DNA of 38,760 nt from assembly GCA_000961585.1 (NCBI GenBank), contig LADN01000037.1, positions 1-38,760 of the forward strand. Direction: 5' to 3'. Source of the stretch: Peptococcaceae bacterium BRH_c4a. Its GTDB lineage: Bacteria; Bacillota; Desulfotomaculia; Desulfotomaculales; Desulfocucumaceae. The translations under genes and the position numbers were made by a program. This document shows positions 6,627 through 15,492 of this stretch, piece by piece. The notes beneath the pieces are model-generated. The model saw only the letters and a program-made list of their open reading frames with translations, did no database searches and was not told where the DNA came from. Every line of letters begins with the position of its first letter. Position 1 is the stretch's first letter.

Positions 6627-8723
6627 TTATCCTATGGCCAAAAAACCAAAACCCTTGTACCTGTTGTTGATTTCCCTGGCCAGAGCCCTGTTCTCAGACG
6701 AACGAAGCCCCGGATCCCTTTCCACCAGTCGCCTGGCCTCCCGGGCGGCCACTTCCAGCGCCCTTATGTCCCTCACCGGATCGGCAATCCTGTATAGTAT
6801 TTCTCCAGACTGCCGGGTTCCGAACAATTCCCCCGGCCCCCTCAAATCCAGATCCTTTTCTGAAAGCACAAAACCATCGGATATGGTCCTCATGGCCTCA
6901 AGCCTGGCTGCCGCCTGATCACCCCTGGCATCTGATATGAGGTAACATCTGGATGAGTACCCGCCCCTGCCAACCCGTCCCCTCAGTTGATGCAACTGGG
7001 CCAGGCCAAAACGATGGGCGTCCACCACCGTCATAACTGTGGCATTGGGCACATCAACACCCACCTCAATCACGGTGGTGCTGACCAGGACATCCACCAG
7101 ACCGCACCTGAAGCGCGACATTATATCCTCCTTATCCTCGGCCCTCATACGGCCATGCAGCAGGTCAACCCTGCAGCCGTCAAGGGCGCCCCCGGCCAGC
7201 AGCTCTTTCAGTTCAACGGCGGCCTGCAGGTCGGTTTTTTCCGATTCCTCAACCAGAGGGCATACTATGTAAGCCTGGCGGCCCCGGGATACTTCTTTTT
7301 TGATGGCGCTATAAACATACCCAGCCTGGGATCTGACGCAGACATAGGTTTCCGTCGGCTTCCTTCCCGGCGGTAAGCCTCTTATGGAGCTTATATCCAG
7401 ATCTCCGTAAACGGTCATGGCCAGAGTCCTGGGGATTGGCGTGGCGGTCATTACCAGCACATCCGGACTTTGTCCCTTTTGACGCAGCAGCGCCCTTTGC
7501 CTGACACCGAAGCGGTGCTGCTCGTCAATAACCGCCAGGGCAAGGTTCTTGAACTGAACATCCCCCTGTATGACGGCATGGGTTCCCACCACCACCTGAA
7601 TTTCACCGGTTTTTATTGCTGCAAGCAAATTTTCCCTTTGCTTTTTCTTCATTCCCCCGGTGATCAGTGCCACTGAAATTCCCATCTGGTTGAAATATTC
7701 TTTTATGTTTATGTAGTGCTGACCTGCCAGTATTTCAGTGGGGGCCATCAGGGCTGCCTGGAATCCTCCGCTCACCGCCCTTATCATGGCCAGAGCGCAA
7801 ACCACGGTTTTGCCCGCCCCAACATCTCCCTGGAGCAGACGGTTCATGGGATAGGGATACTGCATGTCTTTTTTAATTTCTTCCCAGGCCTGACCCTGTC
7901 CGGGTGTTATTGTAAAGGGCAGCCGGGCCATAAACTCCCTTTCCAGATGGTCGACGGAGGGATAAGAGTGTTTTTTTTGCTTCTGTCTGCATATCTTCCT
8001 GACCACAGCCACCATCACCTGGTGGATAAGCAGTTCCTCAAAAATCAGCCGCCTTCTGGCCATCCCCAACTCCTCCCGGGAGCCGGGAAAATGAACCCTG
8101 TTTAATGTGGTCCGGAGTTCTGGAAGTACATACCTGACCGTTATGTCCGGGGGTATGAATTCTCTCATATAGTCCCCCCACTGGTCCAGGGCGGTTTTTA
8201 TCATTGATCTGACCAACCTCTGGCTCAGTCCCTCGGTGAGAGGGTAGATGGGAACTATGCGGCCCGTATTAATCATATCGCCGCCATCTTCCACCTCATA
8301 GTCCGCCACCTGCACCTGCAGCTCAGTATGAAAAAGGTGTATCTTTCCGGTTACCAAAAGGCCGGTGCCCACCGGGATACGGTTTCTGATAAAGGGCTGA
8401 TTATACCAGACCGCAACCACCCGGTCCGTGCCGTCATGAATGAAAATCCTGGTGACAGTCAGTCCTTTTCTGGGCCTCTTTTCTTCCCCCCCGGTGACCA
8501 CGCCCCTTACTGTGGCCTGCCGGCCGTTTTGATAGGCCCTGGCGGGCATGAGCCTGCTGCGGTCGTCATAATCCCTGGGAAAATAATAAAGCAGGTCCCC
8601 TATGGTACTGACGCCCATTTTTCTTAACAGGCCAACCCTTTTAGGACCGACATTTTTCAAATACTGAACGTCTTTATCCCAAATATCACCGCCGCTCACC
8701 CGCATAACCCCCAAAAAATTCAA
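6627..8723 (-). CDS. recG: ATP-dependent DNA helicase RecG
   Basis: RecG (about 698 residues, normal length) remodels stalled replication forks and Holliday junctions. An N-terminal helix-hairpin-helix-like start (YLKNVGPKRVGLLRKMG) leads into the OB-fold wedge domain. The helicase core follows with Walker A LLQGDVGAGKTVVC (about residue 300), the family motif AVIDEQHRFGVRQR, the TATPIPRTLAMT motif, and the C-terminal STTVIEVGVDVPNA and HQLRGRVGRGGYSS motifs. Reading opens at a TTG (8723); an ATG six codons in (8705), preceded by a G-rich stretch, may be the true start. The small gene 8752-8982 lies 28 bases upstream and is probably co-transcribed. Confidence 0.96.
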   Translation of the reverse strand: MNFLGVMRVSGGDIWDKDVQYLKNVGPKRVGLLRKMGVSTIGDLLYYFPRDYDDRSRLMPARAYQNGRQATVRGVVTGGEEKRPRKGLTVTRIFIHDGTDRVVAVWYNQPFIRNRIPVGTGLLVTGKIHLFHTELQVQVADYEVEDGGDMINTGRIVPIYPLTEGLSQRLVRSMIKTALDQWGDYMREFIPPDITVRYVLPELRTTLNRVHFPGSREELGMARRRLIFEELLIHQVMVAVVRKICRQKQKKHSYPSVDHLEREFMARLPFTITPGQGQAWEEIKKDMQYPYPMNRLLQGDVGAGKTVVCALAMIRAVSGGFQAALMAPTEILAGQHYINIKEYFNQMGISVALITGGMKKKQRENLLAAIKTGEIQVVVGTHAVIQGDVQFKNLALAVIDEQHRFGVRQRALLRQKGQSPDVLVMTATPIPRTLAMTVYGDLDISSIRGLPPGRKPTETYVCVRSQAGYVYSAIKKEVSRGRQAYIVCPLVEESEKTDLQAAVELKELLAGGALDGCRVDLLHGRMRAEDKEDIMSRFRCGLVDVLVSTTVIEVGVDVPNATVMTVVDAHRFGLAQLHQLRGRVGRGGYSSRCYLISDARGDQAAARLEAMRTISDGFVLSEKDLDLRGPGELFGTRQSGEILYRIADPVRDIRALEVAAREARRLVERDPGLRSSENRALAREINNRYKGFGFLAIG

Positions 8724-8751
8724 CAGCTCTTTACATCACCGGTGAAATTTT

Positions 8752-8982
8752 CTATTTCTTTTTTTTCAAAATGAACTGAATGCCCTGGTCAGGATCACTC
8801 CAGAAATCCACTAGGCGGAAGCCCTCCCCGACCAGTTTCCGGCACTGCTTTATGGCGTCTTCCATATGGCTGAGGAAAACTTCCCCGGTCTTGTCGTTAA
8901 GGTCCGGAGTATTATCCATTGTAACCTTTTCCTCAATATAATTACCTGAGTCAATCGGCTTTTCCACTTTTATATCAGACAT
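8752..8982 (-). CDS. Hypothetical 76-residue protein upstream of recG
   Basis: I do not recognise a family. The protein is acidic in its first half (MSDIKVEKPIDSGNY, MDNTPDLNDKTGE) and has a helical middle (HMEDAIKQCRKLVGEGF). It ends in a short beta-like segment and four lysines (GIQFILKKKK). It has no membrane segment or signal peptide. AAAGGGGTG lies five bases before the ATG and a near-consensus promoter lies upstream, so it is probably a real gene. It likely leads the recG transcription unit, a place often held by other small genes in Firmicutes. Confidence 0.75.
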   Translation of the reverse strand: MSDIKVEKPIDSGNYIEEKVTMDNTPDLNDKTGEVFLSHMEDAIKQCRKLVGEGFRLVDFWSDPDQGIQFILKKKK

Positions 8983-9010
8983 GTATACACCCCTTTCTTA
9001 ATAATGCCTA

Positions 9011-9040
9011 ATTATATCTACTCCAAATAATTACTGTCAA
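9011..9040 (-). promoter_or_regulatory. SigA promoter for the small gene and recG
   Basis: On the minus strand a perfect TTGACA (9040-9035) and a perfect TATAAT (9016-9011) are separated by 18 bases, about 30 bases before the ATG at 8982. Confidence 0.8.
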
Positions 9041-9096
9041 GAACTTGAATATCCCGGACACCCGGCAAAACCGGATGCCCAGAAATGAAAATCAGC

Positions 9097-9125
9097 TTGC
9101 ACCGTTAATTATTTTTTGGTAAAAT
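9097..9125 (+). promoter_or_regulatory. SigA promoter for rpmB
   Basis: TTGCAC (9097-9102) and TAAAAT (9120-9125) with a 17-base spacer, about 30 bases before the rpmB start. Confidence 0.65.
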
Positions 9126-9156
9126 GACAAGGTGGTCTTCAAAAGGAGGTGTTTTC

Positions 9157-9348
9157 ATGGCAAGAATATGCGCTGTATGCGGAAAAGGTATTCAGGTGGG
9201 GATGCAGGTTAGCCACTCCCATATCCGCACTAAAAGAACCTGGTCGCCTAATCTGCAAAGGATAAAAGCATTGGTGGACGGCACACCCCGGAGAATACTG
9301 GTCTGTACCCGCTGCATCAGAAGCGGCAAGGTTCAAAGGGCTATATAA
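9157..9348 (+). CDS. rpmB: 50S ribosomal protein bL28
   Basis: A 63-residue bL28 of the zinc-ribbon form. It begins MARICAVCGKG and has two Cys pairs, CAVC near residue 5 and CTRC near residue 52. The conserved middle HSHIRTKRTWSPNLQ contacts 23S rRNA. The start is the ATG at 9157, with AAAGGAGGTG seven bases upstream; an upstream in-frame ATG (9124) overlaps the promoter. It is monocistronic, flanked by its own promoter and two hairpins, and divergent from the recG unit, as in many Firmicutes. Confidence 0.97.
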   Translation: MARICAVCGKGIQVGMQVSHSHIRTKRTWSPNLQRIKALVDGTPRRILVCTRCIRSGKVQRAI

Positions 9349-9351
9349 GAA

Positions 9352-9369
9352 AACGCCCTGACGGGCGTT
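9352..9369 (+). terminator. Hairpin directly after rpmB
   Basis: AACGCCC and GGGCGTT form a seven-base stem around TGAC, three bases after the rpmB stop. No T-run follows, so on its own it is a weak terminator; a better one lies 34 bases further on. Confidence 0.4.
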
Positions 9370-9400
9370 GCCCTCAATATGGCATATACTTTCCTTAACG

Positions 9401-9428
9401 ATAAAAAACGGCTGAAGGCCGTTTTTTT
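9401..9428. terminator. Bidirectional intrinsic terminator between rpmB and dapL
   Basis: AAAACGGC and GCCGTTTT pair around TGAAG, with a T-run on the plus strand (9422-9428) and a matching run on the minus strand. It ends rpmB from the left and the ribD-to-dapL operon from the right. Confidence 0.85.
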
Positions 9429-9490
9429 GTGAGGATATCTGGCTGTTCCCCCCTTATTCTTTTAGCTTGTAAGTTTTTGATTGCTGAGAG

Positions 9491-10720
9491 CTACATCCTG
9501 GTTTTAATCCTTTCCAGTGCCCTTTCGGTGTTTTCCCTGGTGCCAAAGGCCGTGAGCCTTAAAAAGCCCTCTCCGCCCGCCCCGAAGCCCGCCCCCGGGG
9601 TTCCCACCACATGGGCGTCCTTCATCAGCCTGTCGAAGAATTCCCAGGATCCCATGCCGTTGGGAGTCTTAAGCCAGACATAGGGGGCGTTCACCCCTCC
9701 GAATACCTTGTATCCGGCCTTCTGCAATCCTTCCCTGATGATCCTGGCGTTCTCCATATAATAATCTATCATTTCACGCACCTGCTTTTTGCCCTCCCCG
9801 GTATACACTGCCGCAGCCCCCACCTGCACAGGATAAGAAACCCCGTTAAATTTGGTGGTCTGTCTCCGAAGCCATAAAGAATTCAGGCTGTGGGCCGCTC
9901 CACCCGAGTCATAGGCGGTGACCTCCTTTGGCACCACGGTATAGGCGCACCTGGTACCGGTAAAGCCTGCGGTTTTGGAAAAACTCCTGAACTCCACCGC
10001 CACTTCCCGGGCCCCCTCAATCTCATAAATGCTGTGCGGGACGCTTTCTTCTCTTATATAAGCCTCATAGGCCGCGTCGAAAAGTATAATGGACCGGTTT
10101 TCCCTGGCGTAGTCCACCCACTTTTTCAGTTCCTCCCTGGAAAGGGTCACGCCGGTGGGATTGTTGGGGAAGCACAGATAAATCATGTCCACCCTTTTTT
10201 CGGGCAGCGCCGGCTTCATACCGCTCTCTTCGGTGCAGGGGAGATATACTATCCCGTTAAACTGCCCTTTTTCATTCACCTTTCCGGTTCTCCCGGCCAT
10301 TACGTTGCTGTCCACGTAAACCGGGTATACCGGGTCGGTGACCGCCAGTATATTGTCCATGCCGAAGATCTCCTGGAAGTTGGCGGTGTCGGTTTTGGCG
10401 CCGTCACTTACAAAGACCTCTTCTACAGATAATTCCACTTTGCGGCTGCTGAAATCATTGTCAATGATCAGGCGGATGAGGAATTCGTAGCCCTGTTCGG
10501 GGCCGTAACCCCTGAATGTTTCCTGGCGGGCCATTTCCTCCACACCCTTTTTCATGGCCTCGATCACGGCAGCCGGAAGAGGCCTGGTCACATCCCCAAT
10601 CCCCAGCCTGATGATATCGGCGTCCTGGTTATTTATTTTAAACTGGTTGACCCTGCGGGCTATTTCCGAAAAGAGGTAACTGCCGGGCAGCTTAAGATAG
10701 TTTTCGTTCACATGCGCCAT
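9491..10720 (-). CDS. dapL: LL-diaminopimelate aminotransferase
   Basis: DapL (409 residues) converts tetrahydrodipicolinate and glutamate directly to LL-diaminopimelate, the one-step branch of lysine and peptidoglycan precursor synthesis used by many anaerobic Clostridia. It is a class I/II PLP aminotransferase. Visible are the N-terminal [17 protein letters not shown], the substrate-loop region [12 protein letters not shown], the Asn/Pro motif CFPNNPTG, and the PLP lysine in [14 protein letters not shown] (about residue 250). It lies 36 bases after ribH with AAGGAG upstream and no terminator between, so it appears to be the last gene of the riboflavin operon and under its FMN riboswitch. 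That is unusual, because the pathways are unrelated. Confidence 0.95.
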   Translation of the reverse strand: MAHVNENYLKLPGSYLFSEIARRVNQFKINNQDADIIRLGIGDVTRPLPAAVIEAMKKGVEEMARQETFRGYGPEQGYEFLIRLIIDNDFSSRKVELSVEEVFVSDGAKTDTANFQEIFGMDNILAVTDPVYPVYVDSNVMAGRTGKVNEKGQFNGIVYLPCTEESGMKPALPEKRVDMIYLCFPNNPTGVTLSREELKKWVDYARENRSIILFDAAYEAYIREESVPHSIYEIEGAREVAVEFRSFSKTAGFTGTRCAYTVVPKEVTAYDSGGAAHSLNSLWLRRQTTKFNGVSYPVQVGAAAVYTGEGKKQVREMIDYYMENARIIREGLQKAGYKVFGGVNAPYVWLKTPNGMGSWEFFDRLMKDAHVVGTPGAGFGAGGEGFLRLTAFGTRENTERALERIKTRM

Positions 10721-10756
10721 TTCTGTTTCTCAATCTCCTTCTAATTTTCTTTCGAA

Positions 10757-11224
10757 TTACTCTATTCCCTTGATCAGGTTGGCCATTTCAATGGCTGTTA
10801 CCCCTGCGTCCCATCCTTTGTTTCCTGCCTTTGTGCCGGCCCTTTCAATGGCCTGCTCTATGGTGTCGGCGGTAATCACCCCGAATATCACGGGAACACC
10901 GGAATCCAGACCCACCTTGGCCACACCCTTGGAAACCTCTGAGGCCACATAATCAAAGTGCGGGGTGGCGCCCCTGATAACGGCGCCCAGGCAAATAACG
11001 GCGTCAAAGCGCCCCAGTGAAACCATCTTGCCGGCCACCACGGATAACTCAAAGGCTCCTGGAACCCAGGCCACCTCGACATCCTGATCTTCCACGCCAT
11101 GGCGCTTCAGGGCATCCAAAGCCCCTGACATGAGCTTGTTGGTTATAAACTCGTTAAAACGCCCCACCACCAGACCAAAGCGCAGCCCCTGACCCAGCAG
11201 ATGACCTTCAAATACCTTTACCAT
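10757..11224 (-). CDS. ribH: 6,7-dimethyl-8-ribityllumazine synthase
   Basis: RibH (155 residues) condenses 5-amino-6-ribitylamino-uracil with 3,4-dihydroxy-2-butanone-4-phosphate in the penultimate riboflavin step, as a 60-subunit or pentameric particle. Seen are the substrate motifs [10 protein letters not shown] (residue about 20), [26 protein letters not shown] with the catalytic His, [12 protein letters not shown], and [16 protein letters not shown]. It is 21 bases after ribBA. Confidence 0.97.
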   Translation of the reverse strand: MVKVFEGHLLGQGLRFGLVVGRFNEFITNKLMSGALDALKRHGVEDQDVEVAWVPGAFELSVVAGKMVSLGRFDAVICLGAVIRGATPHFDYVASEVSKGVAKVGLDSGVPVIFGVITADTIEQAIERAGTKAGNKGWDAGVTAIEMANLIKGIE

Positions 11225-11245
11225 TAATTCTCCTCCTTTTCTCTT

Positions 11246-12457
11246 CTATTTTTCAAGTATATTGAGCAGGTGCCCCAGCTTGCGTTTTTTAGTGGCAAGG
11301 TAAAAACGGTTATTTTTGCCCGGGCGGATTTCCACCGCAACTCTGCCCACCACCTCCAGACCATGCCCTTCCAGCCCTGCAATCTTTCTGGGGTTATTGG
11401 TTATCAACCTGATCCTGGTCAGCCCCAGATCAGCCAGTATTTGAGCCCCAAGGCCGTAATCCCGCAGGTCTGCGGGGAACCCCAAGGCCTCGTTGGCTTC
11501 CACCGTATCCTTACCCATATCCTGCAGCCTGTAGGCCCTTATCTTGTTCAGCAGGCCGATGCCTCTCCCTTCCTGACGCATATAAAGGAGAACCCCGGCT
11601 CCTTCCCGTTCAATCATGTTCATGGCGGCAGCCAACTGATCCCCGCAGTCGCATCTCTGGGAACCAAAAACGTCCCCGGTAAGGCACTCCGAGTGCACCC
11701 TGACCAGAGGGGCTTCCATCTGGTCAAGGTCCCCCTTCACCAGGGCTATGTGTCCCTTCCCGTCCAACAGGCTTTCATAGGCCACCGCCAGGAAATCGCC
11801 ATGCTTGGTGGGAAGCTTTGCGGAGTCCACCCTCCTGACCAATTTTTCGGTCTTTCTGCGGTACAGGATCAGGTCGGCAATGGTGGCCATTTTCAGATGG
11901 TGTTTCCGGCAGAATTCCATCAGTTCAGGTACCCTTGCCATGGTGCCGTCTTCTTTCATTATCTCGCAGATAACCCCCGCCGGATACATGCCGGACATCC
12001 TGGCCAGATCTACGGCGGCCTCAGTATGGCCCGCCCTGCGCAGCACTCCGCCATCCTTGGCCCGCAGCGGGAAGATGTGTCCCGGCCTGCGCAGTTCGTC
12101 CGGCTTGGTGGCCGGGTCAAGAATGGCTGTAATGGTGGCCGACCTCTCGTGGGCAGATATTCCAGTGGTGGTGTCCTTGTGATCCACCGATATGGTGAAG
12201 GCCGTGCCGTGCGGATCGGTGTTGTTGGTCACCATGGCCGGAAGTTCAAGCTGATCAAGCCTTTCCCCCAGTATGGGCAGGCATATCAGCCCCTTGCCGT
12301 GTGTGGCCATGAAGTTCACCGCTTCGGGGGTGGCCTTTTGGGCGGCCATGATCAGGTCACCCTCATTCTCCCTGTCCTCATCATCCACCATAACCACCAT
12401 TTTACCCTGGCGCAAATCCTCAATAATTTCCTCAATGGTGTTAAACTTAAAGTCCAT
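11246..12457 (-). CDS. ribBA: Bifunctional 3,4-dihydroxy-2-butanone-4-phosphate synthase / GTP cyclohydrolase II
   Basis: This 403-residue fusion supplies both riboflavin precursors. The N-terminal RibB half carries [13 protein letters not shown] (metal and substrate acids, about residue 25), [10 protein letters not shown], and [28 protein letters not shown]. The C-terminal RibA half (from about residue 205) has [20 protein letters not shown] with its three zinc cysteines, [18 protein letters not shown], and [14 protein letters not shown]. It is the third gene of the rib operon, 11 bases after ribE, with a GGAGG-like site before the ATG. Confidence 0.97.
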   Translation of the reverse strand: MDFKFNTIEEIIEDLRQGKMVVMVDDEDRENEGDLIMAAQKATPEAVNFMATHGKGLICLPILGERLDQLELPAMVTNNTDPHGTAFTISVDHKDTTTGISAHERSATITAILDPATKPDELRRPGHIFPLRAKDGGVLRRAGHTEAAVDLARMSGMYPAGVICEIMKEDGTMARVPELMEFCRKHHLKMATIADLILYRRKTEKLVRRVDSAKLPTKHGDFLAVAYESLLDGKGHIALVKGDLDQMEAPLVRVHSECLTGDVFGSQRCDCGDQLAAAMNMIEREGAGVLLYMRQEGRGIGLLNKIRAYRLQDMGKDTVEANEALGFPADLRDYGLGAQILADLGLTRIRLITNNPRKIAGLEGHGLEVVGRVAVEIRPGKNNRFYLATKKRKLGHLLNILEK

Positions 12458-12468
12458 TTTTCTTCCTC

Positions 12469-13131
12469 CTATGTCATGAAACCCTTTTCGGCCAGAAAGT
12501 CCAATGTGATTGCCCCGCCGGATCCTTCGGTTTTCCCGTTTTCCCGAACATTTAAAAGCCTTTCTATATATTTACCCACCAGATCTCCCTCCAGGTTTAC
12601 GGTATCCCCCGCCTTTTTATATCCCAGCGTAGTCATGTGAGCGGTGTGGGGTATCAGGGATACCCGGAAGTAAGTTTCACTGAAATCAACCACCGTCAGG
12701 CTTGTGCCGTCTATGGACACCGACCCCTTTTTAATTATATAGCGCATCAACCCGGGAGGGGCTGAAACCGTTATGAGGGTGGCAATGTCATGCCTTTCCC
12801 GGCGGGTTATGGTGCCCACCCCGTCGATATGCCCGCTGACCATGTGTCCCCCCAGCCTGTCCCCCAGCCTCATGGCGCGCTCAAGATTCACTTTGTCCCC
12901 GGATTTTAATGCGGCCAGATTTGTTTTGGCCAGTGTTTCTGCCATCACATCGGCCACGAAGTAGTTCCGGTCAAATTCCACCGAGGTAAGGCAAACACCG
13001 TTTACCGCTATGCTGTCCCCGGTCTTCATGTCTTCCAGTATCTTTCTGGCGTCGATGTGAATGCGGGCGGAGTCAGCCCCCCTTGAAATTCCCCGGACAA
13101 CACCCAGTTCCTCCACTAAACCCGTAAACAT
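12469..13131 (-). CDS. ribE: Riboflavin synthase, alpha chain
   Basis: RibE (220 residues) dismutates two lumazines to riboflavin. The start [10 protein letters not shown] is the family hallmark. The two internal lumazine-binding repeats are visible. The first has [11 protein letters not shown] and [18 protein letters not shown]; the second has [28 protein letters not shown] and [14 protein letters not shown]. The gene lies nine bases after ribD, with GAGG before the ATG. The tail after residue 205 is variable in the family. Confidence 0.96.
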   Translation of the reverse strand: MFTGLVEELGVVRGISRGADSARIHIDARKILEDMKTGDSIAVNGVCLTSVEFDRNYFVADVMAETLAKTNLAALKSGDKVNLERAMRLGDRLGGHMVSGHIDGVGTITRRERHDIATLITVSAPPGLMRYIIKKGSVSIDGTSLTVVDFSETYFRVSLIPHTAHMTTLGYKKAGDTVNLEGDLVGKYIERLLNVRENGKTEGSGGAITLDFLAEKGFMT

Positions 13132-13140
13132 AGATTAACC

Positions 13141-14238
13141 TCACTGATTCGAAATATATCCCTCAACAAGTATGTCATCCCCAATCCTGGTCACCCTTAC
13201 CCTCTCCAGCAGTGTTGCCCCGGCAACAGTTTCGGAACCCTGACCTCCCAGAGGGCCGGGGGCCTCCACCCCGCCGATGAGCTTGGGGGCTATAAACCAT
13301 TCCACCTTGTCCACACCGCCGGAAGATATGGCCGAGGCATGGACCTGCCCGCCCCCCTCTATGAGCACGCTGGTTATCCCTCTGCGGGCCAGCTCGGTAA
13401 ATACCGCCTTCATGTCCACCCTCCCCTCACTTTCCGGGAGGGCTAACACCTCAGCGCCAGCCTTCTTTAATAACCCAACCCTTTCCTCCGGGGCCTTGGT
13501 GGTGGTAATTATTAATACAGGGGCCTCCGAAGAGCTGTTAATCACCACTGATCCCGGAGGTGTCCTGGCCTGGCTGTCCAGCACCACCCTGACCGGGTCC
13601 CTGCCTCCCTCCGGAAGCCTGGTGGTTAGCGAGGGATTATCGGCCAAAACAGTGTTCACTCCCACCATAATGGCATCATACCTATCCCGGAGCCGGTGTC
13701 CATACTCCCTTGCCTTTGGACCTGTGATCCATCTGGAGTCCCCGGTCCGGGTGGCGATCTTTCCGTCCAGGCTTACGGCGGCCTTTAGCACCACAAAGGG
13801 CTTACCGGTGGCGATATATTTTATGAATACCTCGTTAAGCCTGCTGGCCTCCTCCTCCATGACTCCCCAGACAACCTCCAGCCCGGCCTGCCTCAGCCTT
13901 GCAAATCCCTTGCCGGCCACCAGGGGATTGGGGTCGGTCATGGCGGCCACCACCCTGGCCACTCCGGCATTTATTACGGCCTCGGTGCACGGGCCAGTCC
14001 TGCCGTGATGGCAGCAGGGCTCCAGGGTGACATAGAGGGTTGATCCCCCGGCCCCATCCCCGGCATCCCTTAAGGCCATAACCTCGGCGTGGGGAGTTCC
14101 CGCCCCGGCGTGAAATCCCCGGCCCACAACCTTGCCTTCCTTCACCAGCACCGCCCCCACCATGGGATTGGGGCTGGTGCGGCCAATGGCTGTGGCGGCC
14201 AAATCCAGAGCCATTTTCATATACTTTGTGTCCTCCAA
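13141..14238 (-). CDS. ribD: Bifunctional diaminohydroxyphosphoribosylaminopyrimidine deaminase / 5-amino-6-(5-phosphoribosylamino)uracil reductase
   Basis: RibD (about 365 residues) performs the deaminase and reductase steps of riboflavin synthesis. The deaminase half has TSPNPMVGAVLV, the zinc site GFHAGAGTPHAEVMAL, and TLYVTLEPCCHHGRTGPC. The reductase half has VLKAAVSLDGKIATRTGDSR, IMVGVNTVLADNPSLTTR and the cofactor region VLIEGGGQVHASA. The likely start is TTG at 14238, because GGAGGTGG lies just upstream; a longer frame would run into the leader terminator. It is the first gene of the operon and directly follows the FMN riboswitch. Confidence 0.95.
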   Translation of the reverse strand: MEDTKYMKMALDLAATAIGRTSPNPMVGAVLVKEGKVVGRGFHAGAGTPHAEVMALRDAGDGAGGSTLYVTLEPCCHHGRTGPCTEAVINAGVARVVAAMTDPNPLVAGKGFARLRQAGLEVVWGVMEEEASRLNEVFIKYIATGKPFVVLKAAVSLDGKIATRTGDSRWITGPKAREYGHRLRDRYDAIMVGVNTVLADNPSLTTRLPEGGRDPVRVVLDSQARTPPGSVVINSSSEAPVLIITTTKAPEERVGLLKKAGAEVLALPESEGRVDMKAVFTELARRGITSVLIEGGGQVHASAISSGGVDKVEWFIAPKLIGGVEAPGPLGGQGSETVAGATLLERVRVTRIGDDILVEGYISNQ

Positions 14239-14250
14239 GTTCCACCTCCA

Positions 14251-14285
14251 AAAAACAACAAAACCCCAGGAAATATACCCCGGGG
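14251..14285 (-). terminator. Intrinsic terminator of the FMN riboswitch
   Basis: On the minus strand CCCCGGG and CCTGGGG pair (one G-T) around a short A/T loop and are followed by TTTTGTTGTTTTTT. It sits between the FMN aptamer and the ribD start, so it is the likely expression platform: FMN binding should favour termination. Confidence 0.8.
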
Positions 14286-14340
14286 AATGATCACACAAAA
14301 GGATATCCATTACGTCTCACGACGCAGATAACCATACGTA

Positions 14341-14500
14341 ATCCACCTTCTACCATCCAGACTTTAAGGGTCCTGTAATGTAAAAGACCCGTTAACTGTC
14401 GGCCCCGGCTTTCCACCGGATCAACCCTTGCGGGCTCGCGGGCTCGGCCACAAATTGCGCCACACCGCCGGTAGGGAATCCCACCCGTCCCCGAAGGCAA
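14341..14500 (-). promoter_or_regulatory. FMN riboswitch (RFN element)
   Basis: The minus strand shows the RFN box in order: GCCTTCGGGGACGGGTGGGA, ATTCCCTACCGGCGGT, GAGCCCGCGAGCC, TGATCCGGTGGAAAGCCGG, GGCCGACAGTTAACGGGTC and finally GTCTGGATGGTAGAAGGT. The first and last parts pair as P1. The family senses flavin mononucleotide and shuts off riboflavin operons. The stretch 14239-14562 holds only this element, its terminator and the promoter. Confidence 0.97.
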
Positions 14501-14512
14501 TTTTTTTTATTT

Positions 14513-14541
14513 ATTATAGGCTCATTATACGGGTGTGTCAA
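14513..14541 (-). promoter_or_regulatory. Consensus SigA promoter of the rib operon
   Basis: TTGACA (14541-14536) and TATAAT (14518-14513) on the minus strand match consensus exactly with a 17-base spacer. Transcription would begin about 10 bases before the RFN element. Confidence 0.9.
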
Positions 14542-14562
14542 ACATAAGTTTTCCGAAAGCAG

Positions 14563-15300
14563 TCAGCTTATATCGGACTTCCCCAGTTTTCGTCTGTACC
14601 TCTGCAGCTCTGCAATGATGTCGGGTATCCTGTCAATGGTGGCCCTTCGCCTGTAATAGTCCCGAGGTACCCTGCACTCCATCAGACAGCTGTAAAGCAC
14701 GGAAAGTTTAAGGTGTGTGACTCTGGGCAGCATGGCCACATCGCCCCCCAGCCTGTGCCAGGCCCGGGTGAAGAAAATCATTCTACTGTCTTCCTGCAAT
14801 TGAGGGGAAAGCTCACCGGATATCTCAGTGCCCATTCCCTCCAGGGAGGGATTTATCATTTCCAACATTCTCTTGTTCTTCCTCAGTTCCTCCACCAGCT
14901 CGTCTATAATAAAGAGTCTCTTTTCAATCACTTCCTGCCTTCTTACCGCATGATAATACCAAACCGTTACTATTACACCGTACAGTGTCAGGAGGCCTCC
15001 CAGGGCAGCCTCGTTGAATCCTGATATAAACCAGCGGCTGTTAACGTCCTCCCGCATGGTGGAAAAGGCCACCGGCGCAATGAATCCGGTCCAGCGGGCG
15101 TTGACCAGGTAATGTATCAACTCCCTGTTTACCGCCAGTATCAGCCATACAATCAGGGGGCTGAAAAAGACCACAAATCCAGTAATCAACCAGCGTAATA
15201 ATCTAAATGAATGTCTTGCGGGACGTCCCATAAAAAGGCAGAGCCTGTTCCAGCCGTGCTTCATTGACTGCCTTACGCCGCCCGAACGGGAAACCGCCAT
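14563..15300 (-). CDS. Hypothetical membrane protein with two spans and a charged cytosolic tail
   Basis: A 245-residue protein of no family I recognise. A basic N-terminus (about 30 residues) leads into a first membrane span (LITGFVVFFSPLIVWLILAV, about 38-58). After an outside loop of some 40 residues with several Trp, a second span follows (GGLLTLYGVIVTVWYYHAV, about 100-118). The remaining half is charged and helical (EKRLFIIDELVEELRKNKRM) and could form a coiled coil; the tail is Arg/Tyr-rich. GGGGTGGAT precedes the ATG. The gene is upstream of and parallel to the rib operon but separated by the rib promoter, and it diverges from the acyl-CoA synthetase gene. Confidence 0.75.
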   Translation of the reverse strand: MAVSRSGGVRQSMKHGWNRLCLFMGRPARHSFRLLRWLITGFVVFFSPLIVWLILAVNRELIHYLVNARWTGFIAPVAFSTMREDVNSRWFISGFNEAALGGLLTLYGVIVTVWYYHAVRRQEVIEKRLFIIDELVEELRKNKRMLEMINPSLEGMGTEISGELSPQLQEDSRMIFFTRAWHRLGGDVAMLPRVTHLKLSVLYSCLMECRVPRDYYRRRATIDRIPDIIAELQRYRRKLGKSDIS

Positions 15301-15339
15301 CTATCCACCCCCCATATAAGAACGGCTTTTTCATCTGAA

Positions 15340-15367
15340 TTGGCGCAAGCATCGTTTATGATATAAT
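15340..15367 (+). promoter_or_regulatory. Probable promoter of the acyl-CoA synthetase gene
   Basis: TTGGCG (15340-15345) and a perfect TATAAT (15362-15367) with a 16-base spacer give an AT-rich leader of about 115 bases. A second possible pair is TTGACA at 15442-15447 with AATATT at 15465-15470. No leader RNA was recognised. Confidence 0.5.
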
Positions 15368-15492
15368 GCCAATAATTATCCCCTGTTAAACAATATAAAC
15401 CTACTTGCCCTGTGGAATTAAAGCATTTACTTATCACTCAATTGACAATATAATTATATTTTAGAATATTTATTATTAAGAGGTGGGGGTTG

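Noticed and set aside
11270-12640. A 456-codon plus-strand frame opposite ribBA and ribE
   Set aside because: The minus strand carries two unmistakable riboflavin enzymes there; the plus-strand product has no domain or start signal.
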